From Macrolepiota albuminosa (Eukaryota; Basidiomycota; Agaricomycetes; Agaricales; Agaricaceae), in the NCBI GenBank assembly GCA_027475525.1, contig JAMWFC010000049.1, positions 3,952,947 through 4,016,946 on the forward strand: a stretch of DNA of 64,000 nucleotides, in the 5' to 3' direction. The notes below the pieces were generated by a model that was given only the letters and a program-made list of their open reading frames with translations, made no database searches and was not told the origin of the DNA. Within the stretch, counting starts at the first letter, position 1, and the number at the start of each line of letters is the position of its first letter. Positions 41,901 through 52,282 of the stretch are shown here, in pieces. A program made the translations under genes and the position numbers.

Positions 41901-43492
41901 GAGCTGAGGTTCAGGGAGTAGAGTCGTTGATTTTGGATGAGTCGTCCTTGTGCTATGAGCGTTTGAGTGGACCTCTGAATAAGCTTAACAGATGTGTCGT
42001 TGAATAGGGAGTCGAGGCCAGATCTGGCCAGGGAGCTGACTGATACAAGTCGTACGTTTGCGTTAGGGATATAGAGGGCGTCCTCCAGAATAATATTGGC
42101 TCCTCTTGCGACGTGAAGACGGATGTTGCCTATGCCGATTGCAGCAACTGAGGAGCCCCCAAGACCCTTGACAATTCTGGGTTGGATGGGGCGTAGGGTG
42201 AGGAAATCGTCGCGATGAGAAGATATATGAACCGTGGCTCCTGAGTCAATGAGGAAGGGAGTTGTTGGGGAAGTGAGTGGAGCACGCTTCGGTTGCATGG
42301 ATGGCGTCACGTCTGCAGCTAATACCTGACCGTCGGTTGGTATCGAATTACTGACCCAATCGATGGTTGTCGTTGCCTCCTCCATGGCTGTAAAGCCTAC
42401 GTGTTCCCAGCACTCTGTGGAATGGTCAGGTGGAGGCGCCACGGTATGGAGGGGGTCTAGTTTGGCAACCGCTGCAGTGTCGGACGGTGCGGGGAGTTGG
42501 CCTAGATTTGCTTGCTCGACATACCAAAGCTTCCCGTCTATTCCGGTGACTGCTACGTAGATCTTTGCAGGGACGTTACTGCCGGGGGTTTCCTTGCTCT
42601 TAGAGGCTCTTTGGGCGGCTTGCGCATCTGCGATAGACTTCCCAGCCATTCCTCCCCCTTTCTGGATGCAGAAGGGTTTGGTATGTCCTCGGCATGGTCG
42701 TCCACGCGAATTGCAGTTTTCGCAGCAGACTGCGCCTGGGCCATGGTTGTGTCCAGGTAGGTCTGTGCTGCGTGACTTGGCTCCTCCCTTCGCGTTGAGG
42801 GCTGTGGCGTGGGCAGTGTTAGCTTTGGAATTAATGATATTTTGCGCATTCTCCATCAAGAGGCGGATATCAGATGGCCGGCAGGGAGACGTTACCGTGC
42901 TTTTACTGAGGAGAGTGGACACCGAATTCTGGAGAGCCTCGAACGAGGGATCGTTTAAGCTGTTTAGAAGTGCGATGCACGTAAACAAGTCGGCGTCGAT
43001 CGTGCCGATGTCAAATGCACGCCTAACGATGTCGGTGATGCGCCCGGCAGTAGCGGGCAGGGAGTCGGAGGGAGAGCAGTAGGTCGACAGAGCCTCCTGC
43101 AGGAGAGCTATCTGCTTGATAGGGCCCTCCCGCTGGGCGCGACCCTTCAAGTCCTCAAAACAGGAGTGTGCACCCCCGCTAGTGACTAGATCCCTGTGCT
43201 CGACGTCATCCAAGGCAGTCTTCATGAACGTGATCGCCAGGCGATCGTTCATGGCCCAGTTTGCATGGGCGCGAGGCTCGGTGGAGGGATCAGGACATGG
43301 AAGGATGGGGACGAACACATGCGCATAGATGCCGTTCAGTATTAGAGCATCCTTCAACCTTTCGGTCCATTGCGTGAAGTCACCGGCCGCGCGGCTGAAC
43401 TTGGTCCCATCCCACCCGTGGCGTATCACGTGCTCAGGTACGGAGGGGTTCGTGGAATCGCTGGGCAGGATGGTGGGGGAAGTTGGAGACAT
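38921..43492 (-). CDS. Ty1/copia gag-pol polyprotein, intact ORF
   Basis: 1523 residues. Gag (to ~250) with a variant knuckle CENCNSRGRPCRGHTKPFC; protease near 414 (FLIDSGATVHIS); integrase zinc site (WHRRLGHANYQTV, CDSCILGKQ) and core with D in VWVDLAGP and E in GRVERMHRTL. The second catalytic Asp is doubtful: the usual TDNGGE motif reads RTGHDGELEG (near 684), with Asp shifted by two places. RT has FKVRLVFRGYEQ, QIDVKTAFLYG, GLYGMKQAGR and AALHVDDFLSI (near 1200). RNase H has GFTDSDWASC, SSCEAEYMA, FCDNNSAIAL and HARVKHVDIKYHFLRE. All in one frame without stops. Start chosen at the first ATG of the ORF, 141 bp inside the LTR boundary. Confidence 0.95.
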   Translation of the reverse strand: MSPTSPTILPSDSTNPSVPEHVIRHGWDGTKFSRAAGDFTQWTERLKDALILNGIYAHVFVPILPCPDPSTEPRAHANWAMNDRLAITFMKTALDDVEHRDLVTSGGAHSCFEDLKGRAQREGPIKQIALLQEALSTYCSPSDSLPATAGRITDIVRRAFDIGTIDADLFTCIALLNSLNDPSFEALQNSVSTLLSKSTVTSPCRPSDIRLLMENAQNIINSKANTAHATALNAKGGAKSRSTDLPGHNHGPGAVCCENCNSRGRPCRGHTKPFCIQKGGGMAGKSIADAQAAQRASKSKETPGSNVPAKIYVAVTGIDGKLWYVEQANLGQLPAPSDTAAVAKLDPLHTVAPPPDHSTECWEHVGFTAMEEATTTIDWVSNSIPTDGQVLAADVTPSMQPKRAPLTSPTTPFLIDSGATVHISSHRDDFLTLRPIQPRIVKGLGGSSVAAIGIGNIRLHVARGANIILEDALYIPNANVRLVSVSSLARSGLDSLFNDTSVKLIQRSTQTLIAQGRLIQNQRLYSLNLSSALTEHRAYTVQHTADLEVWHRRLGHANYQTVVDMAKSGIVPGMPSVFSSKTPKCDSCILGKQTRNSVPKVREEGQRATWKLEIVWVDLAGPQAVVSRNGYRYVMNLVDDYTSEHWSILLRHKGDALTHLKAWQMARENEIQGKLGKYRTGHDGELEGHEMERWLKSQGTEQQFGAAYTSAHIGRVERMHRTLMGKARAMRLAAECPPNLWDEFYLTASHLHKRTLTKSLSNITPHEAWTGRRPNYAYMREIGCKAFVLILAEHNPKIYARSIECILIGYAQNSKAYRCYERRTGKIYETYHVRFCESHEALPHAREPAIQEPSLIEPAANQPMDPEPTVFDDDYPVKPTSTQQSLQDSQQDPPDLNEAPALPIPQLRQSNRIPIPTVRAAPDDPPVSRVQRAVQDSIEAGERVRARRRESHHQDPEVADRGLDPPDLVNIASAEDLEHLLTSIEDPQYGPTTIDVSDEPWTWAEAKRSGDSDQWEVAYREELDSLRQMGIYKLVPQSTVPAGQKVRTGRPVFKIKCDEHGKIVRFKVRLVFRGYEQVHGRDYTKTTSPTARMESWRILLHLAAAKGWDATQIDVKTAFLYGVLPDDEVQFMRQPEGFEEDGKEDWVWMLVRGLYGMKQAGRIWNRTVNDNMISWGFKRLACESCIYHRVTDKGTIIAALHVDDFLSIASSKSQNERFKVQMRKVWTISDLGLPRFVLGIAVEWDHQNRLVKLSQTTLIDKVINQFGQKDAAPLSLPMDPNSKLRRIDRKSLPQEEQRTLERTPYRQLVGCLLYIAISTRPDIAFGVQQLTQYLDSYGIPHWNAAIRLVRYLKGTRDLRLHLGGRDDIKLTGFTDSDWASCPDTRRSVGGYVWNLGTGAISWAVRKQRTVAASSCEAEYMAAFECAQECIWLRALLRDIEHDTSPGPMPMFCDNNSAIALSEDPLLHARVKHVDIKYHFLRERVQSRELTVRRVPSKENAADIFTKALSAPAFLYLRPRLGLH

Positions 43493-43618
43493 GGCCAGTA
43501 CGAGAGATCAGGCTGAGAGACAGGGATACGCGACGCGACGTGTGGAGAGACAACAGGAGACTTCTGAGATGTCCGAATTCAGGGTGCTTGACAAGATTCC
43601 TCGAGAAATGTCGCGCAC

Positions 43619-43633
43619 TAATAGCCCATAACC
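43619..43633 (-). other. Primer-binding site, half-tRNA(iMet) type
   Basis: Directly after the 5' LTR the minus strand reads GGTTATGGGCTATTA. GGTTATGRGC matches the anticodon-loop region of initiator tRNA-Met, the internal primer known from Drosophila copia and yeast Ty5, not the usual tRNA 3' end. Confidence 0.7.
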
Positions 43634-43998
43634 TGTTAGAGTTCGGACTTCTTACAAGGATACCTATACGATTATAATATCAGTATGATACCTCAGTCTC
43701 GTATAAGTGACTGTATTGGAACTGTACCTATACGATTATAATATCAGTATGATACTATTAAAGTATAGTCAGTTAATCAGTAATTGTAAAGTAAGTATAG
43801 TGGCTCACCCTCAGTCTCGTATAAGTGACTGAGGGTGCGTATCTAAGTGGGTCGTATATATATAACTCTGTTCCATTGTTTAAGTGTGATGGGGTGGTGG
43901 CCGGATGTGAAGGGGTACGGTTCCTGGATATGTGAAAGGGTAGCGCTTTGACCCTGCACAATGAGCGATTGTTGTGGTGACGTCGTCCCATTCCAACA
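43634..43998 (-). repeat. 5' LTR of copia element 1
   Basis: 365 bp, identical to 38510-38874, followed by the ATCTT target duplication at 43999-44003. Transcription on the minus strand would start inside it. Confidence 0.97.
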
Positions 43999-44246
43999 AT
44001 CTTTGCGTCACTGAAGCACCAGAGCACGATAAGGATGAGCTTATGAGTACGTAATTACATCATTACATTGCACCTCCTCAGCAACTTCAACCAGTTCGTT
44101 CACTGGAAAACGTGTTGATGACGACTGATAACGTAATCAAGTCGACACCCACAATGTTGGCAGACATATAAACGTGCAACTATTGCGTGCGCACTAGCGA
44201 TGCTAGTATACATGCTATCAATCACTGTTATCAGTGATTATTATTA

Positions 44247-46050
44247 TTAGACACAATCGGACTTTACCGGTCCCCCCGCTCCATTACCATACTTGATAGC
44301 TTTTTCCAGTCTAGCTATGTTGACACGAACGTGTATATTGTCATAGCCAGATACCATTGCACAGAATAAGACTCGAGCACGGCTACCACCAGGTCGAACG
44401 CTCTTGACGTAGATATAAGGGTTTTTAGTAATACTCACCATACTTCTCGTGCTTGTCAGCGATCATCACGGCGAGCTTGCCAAGATCAACAGAGAATCGG
44501 TACAATTCCCTTTTCTCGGCGACGGCTGATAAGTGAATAATGTCAAGAACAGTGAACTACGTTCAGTGATGTTGAGCTCGCCTCCTAAAGCCCAAAAGAA
44601 GCCAAGGGCCGTGCCCGGAGCCATGCCACACCTAGAAATAGTAATAATGACGATGAAAAGGCCTGGTAATTACATACCGTAGAGCAAGTTGTATCGTCTG
44701 TCAAACCAAATCATTGAGGATTTGGGAAAGAAATCGAAGTTCACATACAGTTAAACCGACAACATTAGCAAAGGTCGAAGATGAAGGCATCCAATACGAA
44801 TTGAGACCTTTACGTATATTGAAAATATAGTGAAAGCTTGAGCTCAAGACGATACAAACCGGCATCGTTTAGAAGAGTAATCGCAAGTTCTGTCCTCTTA
44901 TCAATGGCCCTTGGTATCCCTCATTATCTCGTCAAATCCGACCGCAAGGATTTCGTTCTTGACTAGATCAAACATGGCATCCGCCTCATGTTCCGAAGGC
45001 GCTGTTTTCAGCTCAACACCTAGATGCTTGAGTGCATAAAGAGTTTGGTTTAGCGCCTCCGCATAACTGTTACAGAACAGATAATTTCGCGACCTCAGGC
45101 GGATAATGTTGGCTATGTCTTCGGGTGCCTTGGCGTGTGTTTCGCATTCGTCAAGTATAGAATTAGACGTGGTGTAATCGCCTAAGGATAGCGTCAAAAT
45201 TATTTGCTAGGTTCAATACCACAAAGAACGTGCCTTTCCAAGTGAAAAGTCTAGCCAATGGTCTTCAATCAAAATGGATCATTACACGTTGTATTAAGAC
45301 TCACTCGGCCAGTCTGGAAAGCAAGGAAAGTGTACTAGCCGAGTCATTTGTCCAACGGTCACTTCGTAGTAACGACCTTGCATTCAGAAACGAGCGGATA
45401 GCCAAAGTACTATCATGTCAAAAGAAATCAGATGGAGCTGTGATTTAGGGGTAATAATATGGGGAAGAAACCTCATGAGCGCCCCTTGCCCAAGCAGATT
45501 CACCAGCGTCCACCAGGACTGTTAACAACTCTTCTCGCTTTTGATTATCTTGCAGTAACGGGAGACATCTAGGACACAAACATCGAAAACACTGTTAGAA
45601 GGGTGGAAACAATTGTCACACCTCTTCGCATGCTCGGCCACACGGAATACATCAATGGGTTTTTCAAGAAGCATCATTAACACAATCTATAAAGAGTCAG
45701 TCCAATAAGAGTATCTTATACCACAGCAAAGGTGTATATAAGCGACATTTTGGATATGGTCATCGGTGATAGAGAATCAGCTTCTGCTTGAGCAGCCTGA
45801 CGATAACGGTCATGTGTCCAAGTACACATCTCTCGCGCACGCTGCACGAGCCAGCCCTCTTGAATCGCAAGCTGTAATCCCCTCATGTAAGCGCGGGAGT
45901 TTGACGTATTCGAGTGTTACTCACTTTTCTTGGCCTCCAGAGTCCACGACAGATGTTGATAGGAAGTCAATCGAAGCAGTCCGCCTTTCCGGCAACACGC
46001 AGCTTCTATGACATCCTCAACTAGCTTTCAGCCCCTGAAAATATTTCAGT
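44247..46050 (-). pseudogene. Fragment of a hybrid histidine kinase gene (ATPase/TPR-like middle region)
   Basis: Exons on the minus strand, split by short introns, read LQLAIQEGWLVQRAREMCTW, THDRYRQAAQAEADSLSPMT, VLMMLLEKPIDVFRVAEHAK, RCLPLLQDNQKREELLTVLV, DAGESAWARGAHE, SILDECETHAKAPEDIANII, EALNQTLYALKHLGVELKT, MFDLVKNEILAVGFDEI, PRAIDKRTELAITLLNDA, YWMPSSSTFANVVGLT, CGMAPGTALGFFWALGGEL, AVAEKRELYRFSVDLGKLAV and ARVLFCAMVSGYDNIHVRVN. This is the middle, AAA-ATPase/TPR-like part of large fungal kinases with Ser/Thr-kinase, GAF and histidine-kinase domains (fission-yeast Mak type). Neither the N-terminal kinase nor the C-terminal histidine-kinase domain is present. A 1-nt frameshift near 44925 interrupts it. 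So it is a truncated, dead fragment. Confidence 0.8.
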
Positions 46051-46079
46051 TCAAAAGCAGGATTATGAGTCTATGCCAC

Positions 46080-49000
46080 GACGCACCTCTGCATCAGAAA
46101 TCATCAAAAAAAACCCTAGTTCTGCAATAAGAAGAGATGGGTCTACTCTCAACTCTCCTTCTATCTCAAAGTCATGGCGGAGCAAATGCTGATGAGGGAG
46201 CAATGTTAGCTCTAGGATATTCGAAGTACATTATGCCATACTGATTCGAGATCCGCTTGAAGGATCTCCAACTTCTCATTCGAGTACGTAGATACGCTGC
46301 CAGGAAGTGTTCTTAGTGCCATGAAATCAAAAAGTTGTCTTCTTAGGTCTATGTCAAGAGAATAAACGTCATGGTCACCTCTGATAAGAGAAGGATTACC
46401 TTGTGCTTCCTTGCCTTTCAGGTGCGCACTGTGTTTCTCGACGAGGTCCAGAGTGGTCGACGATATATGTGACCTGTCTATATATAGAGCGGACCAGATA
46501 TTTTGTAGCCCTAGTCCAGTAGATAAAGAAATGGCATCTTTCAGCTCATGGACCCGTAAAACTATATCTTCCAGAGCATCGACGATCCAGCGGCATGCGG
46601 CTTGAAGCGCCGAAAAATCTAAAACTGCAGCCGCAGAAACCTTGCGAAGACAACGACCGTAGTTGAGGAGTAATGATGATAATTGAAGACTCTCGTGCTG
46701 GGAAAAGACAGAGTGATCAGAAATTGAACGTGAAGATGAAATCTCTCACTATTCGAGGCACCTCACTTTTGATGGCCAAAGAGTCCAAAGTGTTGCGTGC
46801 CGCAACTTGAATGGCCTGAAGAAAGTCTTTAATTTGCTTTGATGCCTGATATTCCTTTCCCTGTTTCCCAACAAATTTTTTCACGTCGACTATGCCGGCC
46901 TGATCTTCTCCATCAGAAAACAAAGTCACTGCAAGATCGATCACGAATAGGATATCATGAGGGGAGTTTCTTATCCACACATGGCAGAGCATTCAAGTAG
47001 AAATCAATCAACAAAAGGCCAGCGGCGGATGAAGGGTTGGCCGACCTGGGTAAGTAAAAGGTCTGAAGGTAACAAAAATGACAGTGAATATGCTTCGCGT
47101 AGACGTACAAGAGTTCCTCCGGCGACTGTGCAATCAGCCAATGTGCGCAGGACCCCTTGAATCCGATTGATAGGTTCTCTTCTTGAGTCTTGCAGCATGG
47201 TCAACAGACGATAAAAAGGTGAGACAAAAGCGGGCGCTGTTGTACGAGCGACAAAGAACAAATGAGCATCTGTAAATCCTGCCAAAGAAGAAACAGCGAG
47301 CATAGGCCCACATGGTCAGTTAGACTTGAGAAACTGGAATCTAGATCAAGAGAACGTCCTGTAGATTCCAATGGTGGAACCTGGGCCAGTCGAGTCGTAT
47401 TCAACCCTTTAGTGGTGAGAAAGTTATGAACCTTACCCCGTAATGTTGAAGTTACTTCCGACATATCAGATGAAACTGCGAGCCATTCCATTCAGATGCC
47501 AATCGTAAGAAATCATGATGGGAGGCAAAAGTTTGTCGAGCCTTACGCAACATGTGCACTTGATTTTGATGAAGCTTGAAGCCTGAAGTTGACCTCAGTT
47601 GATGATCAAAGTAGAATAGCAACTCGTCAACCAAAGAAAGAACGCGTCCACGCAGATCGACCTTTTCAAAGCTGCCTAAGATATCCATTGTGTCAGTGGA
47701 ACTATTGATTGATATCTCTTGTAGAATATTCCCGACAACACTCTCACTACCTCAGTCTTACTACTATTTCGATGACCTGTAAGAATGGCGAGCCACGAAC
47801 GAGAAACACAGAGGCCAATAGATTCCAAAGCGGATAGCTGCATCTTCAAGATACGGCCAGGAGGTGATAGTGGAGCCATATTCCTGGCGTACGGAAGTAA
47901 AATAACCCACTTGAAGGTAGCTTGATGATATCGTCGAGTTGGGAGAGGCACCAAATGGTCGCACTGCCTTTGTAAAGATTTGGTGGCAGGGAAGCCCAAC
48001 GAATGACGTCACGAAGGTTGAATTCCCATGGGGTACCCTCTCTAGCGAAACGACGTTGGACTCCGACTGCTTCTTGAAGTTGCATATTGTATGTGATCAT
48101 GTGCCCAAGAACGTCTTGATTAAAATCAGGGAAAAGATGACGACAAACTAGTAGCAGGTCGCTGGGTGATAAGTCTTCAACGTAAACCTTGGTGAAACGG
48201 TTCACAAAAGATTTTGGAAGACCTTTTCGTCCTCCGCCCTGATGCAGAGGGTTCTGAGCTGCGAAGATACGGAAATTAGGGTGTCAAACGAAAGAACGGC
48301 CAAGTTCGGGAATGTAGGTAGACTGCTCCGCGATGATCCAAAACCACATTTAACCCCTCCAGAACAGCCTGAGGGGCAAGATTCATCTCGTCGAGAAGGA
48401 CCCAGTGACCCTCTTGCAAGGCTTGAAGGAATTCTGCATCTTTCCATGCAAATTCTCCTGGCCCGCCACCCTCTGCCGGAAGGTCAGAACCGAACAGGTC
48501 GATGATATCCGTCTGATCAGAGAGGTTAATTCGGCATAGATGGTGACCAGATATATTAGCCAAGGCGGTGATCAGGCTCGTTTTCCCGACCCCAGGACTA
48601 CCTTCAAGCAAAATAGGTTTCAGAACTTCGCACGACGCGCATTGCGTTGTCCTGAGTGGTCGGAGCTTCGAGATTAAAGTAAGAATCGACGACTTGCTGG
48701 GCTCCCTTAGGTATGCTGAATGAGCCAAACTGAACGAATAATGAGGGGTCGCAGGGCGGAATGTATGCATGGTCAGAAAGCGGAACGAGATCCATCAGTT
48801 TCGACACTGCGTCATCCTTGAGTTGTTTAAGGTCCTCTCGCGTGTACGTTGATAGTTGTGGCAGCGAAGTTAGACCATCCAGGAACGTCATATGTGCAGC
48901 CATGATGCTGGAAGAGAAACTGAGCGAGAAGCTACCGATGAAAGATGAAGATCACTCACGAAGACCTCATCTCCAGGAATACGACTGGAACTATCAGATT

Positions 49001-49469
49001 GAAAAGCAGCATTGGAAAAGGCGACCCAGGCCTAGTGAAATCGATCAAAATGCCATTTTCAGAGAAGAATAAAACTGAAACTTACAAGGATATCCCTGAG
49101 ACTCCTCAAAGAAGTATCACCAACTCGGGTACATAACCAATTGACAAAGTCTGGTAGACGTGACGTATAGTGTTTCAACGTCTCGTGTTTCCACATATTT
49201 CCGACGATAAGCTCCAAGTCATGCCGATCCTCGACGCGAGGGACCCATATCTCAGTGAACCGATTGCGCAGAGCTGGCGAAAGTTCCTTTTTCCCATAAT
49301 CACCTCCAGGATTCATCGTTGCAACAAGTTTGAAATTCTCTTTCAGCGCCGGATGAGCAAGCTCGTCCTCTCCACCCTTTTCGGCAAGGACGGTGGTTCT
49401 TCCTGGTTCAAGAACACTGTTAAGCCTCTCGAGAACCGAGTCATCAGCAAGTGAATCGCGACTCGGCAT
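46080..49469 (-). pseudogene. MDN1: Fragment of midasin (ribosome-assembly AAA+ ATPase), broken
   Basis: Midasin (Rea1/Mdn1) is a ~4900-residue AAA+ protein that remodels pre-60S ribosomes in the nucleus. Only about a fifth is here. In order: end of one AAA module (DSVLERLNSVLEPGRTTVLA, FKLVATMNPGGDYGKKELSP, ALRNRFTEIWVP; 49469-49110); the next with Walker A LLEGSPGVGKTSLITALANI, INLSDQTDIIDLFGSDLPAE, Walker B GHWVLLDEMNLAPQAVLEGL, VNRFTKVYVEDL; the next with WLAILTGHRNSSKTEVVRVL (Walker A degenerate) and MDILGSFEKVDLRGRVLSLV; then linker sequence to ~46080. Frameshifts occur near 48650 (NAMRVVR|ASCEVLKP) and in the last AAA module. No start, no MIDAS domain. A real midasin gene must lie elsewhere. 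Confidence 0.85.
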
Positions 49470-50241
49470 CTGCCAGACCCTGGCACCGAGCCGGCATCGG
49501 CTTACGATCTAGAGTGGAGGAAAAGGTGAAAGCGCTTGTGAGAGGTTCCTTGTCACGCAGAGGCCTCCGAAAACGCTTTCTCACCTTCGGTGCTCGCCTT
49601 TACGCCGATTTGAGTGCTGGAATAGGAAAGGAAAAAAAAACATGAATTAATTATAAAATCTACAAAAATCGAGGCGCAGGACTCATACATCTCGACCTCC
49701 ATCACAGGCTGTCCTGACGTCGTCGGCCCAAGTTCCCGAAGCGAGTGATTCGAAAGTGAAGGTGGGAAAAGGAGTCAGGTCGCGTACATTCTTTGTTGGT
49801 CATCATTTCATGTGGACAAGTCTTCTACGGACCCGTTTGAGAGTACGTTACGCGCCCCTCTGCACCACACTTCAAGGTTTGTTGGTGCTATTTTTTCAAG
49901 ACATTGCAGGTTATTGATTACACTTCCAGGAGTCGTCAAATCTGTCAAGGTCTTTTAGCGAGGCTCGGAGATGCTCAAACAATTCGTGAAATTTGCAATG
50001 TCGTGTATTCAAAATCAATCTCTTGGAGTTCGTAAGACTGTCATATATAGATGTTATGTATGGACTATTTCGAAACTGAAACAGAGTAGATGTACATAGC
50101 AGAAAAGCTCAAGTCGTTGCAAGTACTCGGTTCATCATACAATGGTAACCAGTGATCATAAGATCAGCAAATATCTTGTTTACATATTTAGCTCGTTATC
50201 TGTCGCATTTCTTATGATTCTAGCAGGCACTTTTGGCGGCG
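49470..50241. other. Non-coding flank of the midasin fragment
   Basis: Upstream AAA sequence is not recognisable; part near 49500-49600 may be mutated midasin. No gene seen from 49650 to 50241. Confidence 0.4.
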
Positions 50242-50940
50242 TTAATGGAGAGCAGCAAAATGGCATTTACACATACCTTCAGCAAGGACCACATTTTTGA
50301 CCTGTTCAATGATAGCCACCAGTTGGTTGCGCCCCTCGTCGGTCATCAAGTCCAAATCCCAACGCTCCTGGGGCGCAATGTCGGTAACGTAATTCAGAAA
50401 CAATGGCAACTCCTTGGGTGTGACATCGCCGGTAGCCGTCGTGAGTTCGTATGGACATACCATATGCCCAAACGCGCTGAGACCAATGAGAGTCGGCGGA
50501 GTAGCAGCTTGCAAGTAAGCTCGAAACCGGTCACACATTTGATCATGGGCGTCAGCTCGAGCTGAAGATAGAGAGATTTTGCATAACGGTTTGATTTCGA
50601 CAAACATAGCGGGGATCGTCGTTTTTTGATAGCGAATGAAGAAGGAGACCACAAAGTCTATTGTCTCTAGGGACTTAGTTTTAGCGGGTATTGGCGCCTA
50701 AAGATAAGTGAGCGCTCCTTCAGATCCAAATCATACCTGAGGATATCCGTATCCTACTTGGGGTATGATTTCCCAGCCTTGTTCAAGGGGGAAGAAATGG
50801 TTCAAGAGCGCGTCCCAAGGACCATACCAAGCGTTTTCGTGAGTAGACAGGAGAGGAACAGCGAGAAACCTTTCAAGCAGGTTTTCCGGGAAAATGTTGG
50901 ACATGTTGAGTGAGGGAGTGAATATCGGATTAGAAACCAT
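50242..50940 (-). CDS. PD-(D/E)XK nuclease-like protein of an agaricomycete-expanded family
   Basis: Two exons: ATG at 50940 (or 50904, MSNIFPENL) to ~50737, then GT-AG intron, then 50697-50242. Text: FLAVPLLSTHENAWYGPWDA, LLNHFFPLEQGWEIIPQ, intron, KTKSLETIDFVVSFFIRYQ, then AMFVEIKPL, CDRFRAYLQAATPPTLIGLS and DLMTDEGRNQLVAIIEQVKN. The ID(F)VVSF...FVEIKP pattern is the D...ExK metal site of the PD-(D/E)XK superfamily. The YGPWN/FFP..Q opening is shared by many hypothetical proteins in mushrooms. About 210 residues, complete by appearance; the end may have one more intron (donor GTATGT in VLAEG). Biological role unknown. Confidence 0.65.
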
Positions 50941-51856
50941 GGATCGGCAGGCCGCGGCACCGCCACGGGAAGGAAGATAGTTGAGACTCCGCTGTGCCTG
51001 TGTGTTGATCAGGCACGTTCGTAGGAATGGCGTAGGAATGGAAAGCTGAGGGAGGGAAAGACGGTGTGCCAATCTGGTCGATGCCTGATTGGCTTGATTA
51101 TGCTGATTGAATTGATAGTCATAACTGCTGGACCTGAAGCTTGTCAACGACAATAATTCACGTTCTAGTCTTACATTACACACCTTACTTTTGGCCTCCA
51201 CCCTACGTCTAGGTATTGTAGGACTGGGCTTTGAGTTGCGTGATGAGGCGCAAGATTCATGACAGCGCTAGAGAGCACTGGTAAATGGCATCAAGGGAGA
51301 ACAGGTTTTTTTTTTTCGCAAATCGAGGACGGCCACATACGCGAGTTATAACTATCTGAACATTGCCATTTGGAGTTATGATGTTTCTCGGCTTCCAACA
51401 CGAGCACTTGCAGTTACGGCATGGTATAGTTCTCTCGCAGGTGCTGTGAGATTTTTTTGCCGCAGACTGGATCCTCTCTCGCTGTCCACATGGTTTGATC
51501 TGTAATGGAAATTCCTGGGAACAAGTGATTCCTCGACATGGCTGCGTGTGGTGCTCAAATAATATTCAAGCCAGTACATCGCAGTCCTAGGGCGTCATTT
51601 GCCTACTTTCCTGTTGAGGACAGGACTTCTAGGACCGTCGGAGAGACAGGGGCTACTCCTGTAACGTTTTGCCTAAAATGGAACACGTCGGAATTGCACT
51701 CGACGAACCAGTTGGACTACCTGTCCCATTAGAACAAACATCGTTACTATACTGTGACCCGTTACGCAGAGTGGACAAGACTCTGGTATTGCCAGTCATT
51801 TTCCATAGCGGGAACCCGAACCGCTACAACTCCCGATCACTATGATCCAGTGCCCA
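50941..51856. other. Intergenic region
   Basis: No gene supported. A T-rich run lies at 51308. The region ends where the DIRS-associated direct repeats begin. Confidence 0.4.
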
Positions 51857-51968
51857 TGTTTTCGGTCTTTCGTACAGTCCATAAAATGACCTTATTTGTA
51901 TCCGTAATATCATGAATAAACTAATCTATATACACGGGGTATGCGGCATCGACGAGTGAGAACCCCGA
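51857..51968 (+). repeat. DIRS-associated direct repeat, copy A
   Basis: Begins TTTCGGTCTTTCGTACAGTC, ends GCATCGACGAGTGAGAACCC. Matches copy B (52229-52282 joined to 53439-53542) but lacks ~47 bp of the middle. Confidence 0.85.
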
Positions 51969-52282
51969 TGTCGCAAACATGCTGATACATAGACTAGGAT
52001 AATGCATGATAAAACAGATTAATCATTAAGAAATTAGATCGTAATTGTTGGGAATGAAACAATATAATTATTAATGAAATAGGTGAGGGTGGGAGGGTGA
52101 TTCAAAAACTCTACAAATACGGAGAAGATGGAAGTTTCAATACAAGATGTTCGAAGGAAGTGTGACTGTGACACTCATCCCAAAACGCGTTTTGCATTCC
52201 TACCGTTCCTCCTCCCTGCAAACTTACATTTCGGTCTTTCGTACAGTCCAGAAAATGACCTTATTTGTATCTGTAATATCAT

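Larger units (their letters stand above)
38510..43998 (-). mobile_element. Ty1/copia retrotransposon 1, full length, young
   Basis: 5489 bp with 365-bp LTRs at 38510-38874 and 43634-43998 that I find identical base for base, ends TGTTAG...AACA, and a 5-bp target duplication ATCTT (38505-38509 and 43999-44003). The primer-binding site is next to the 5' LTR (right end) and a purine tract GGTGAGGAGGAG is next to the 3' LTR. One intact 1523-codon gag-pol ORF fills the interior. Domain order protease-integrase-RT-RNase H is that of copia. Identical LTRs mean a very recent insertion. It landed beside a histidine-kinase gene fragment. Confidence 0.97.

Noticed and set aside
40548..43631. Plus-strand ORFs in copia element 1
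   Set aside because: Antisense shadows of the intact 1523-codon polyprotein.
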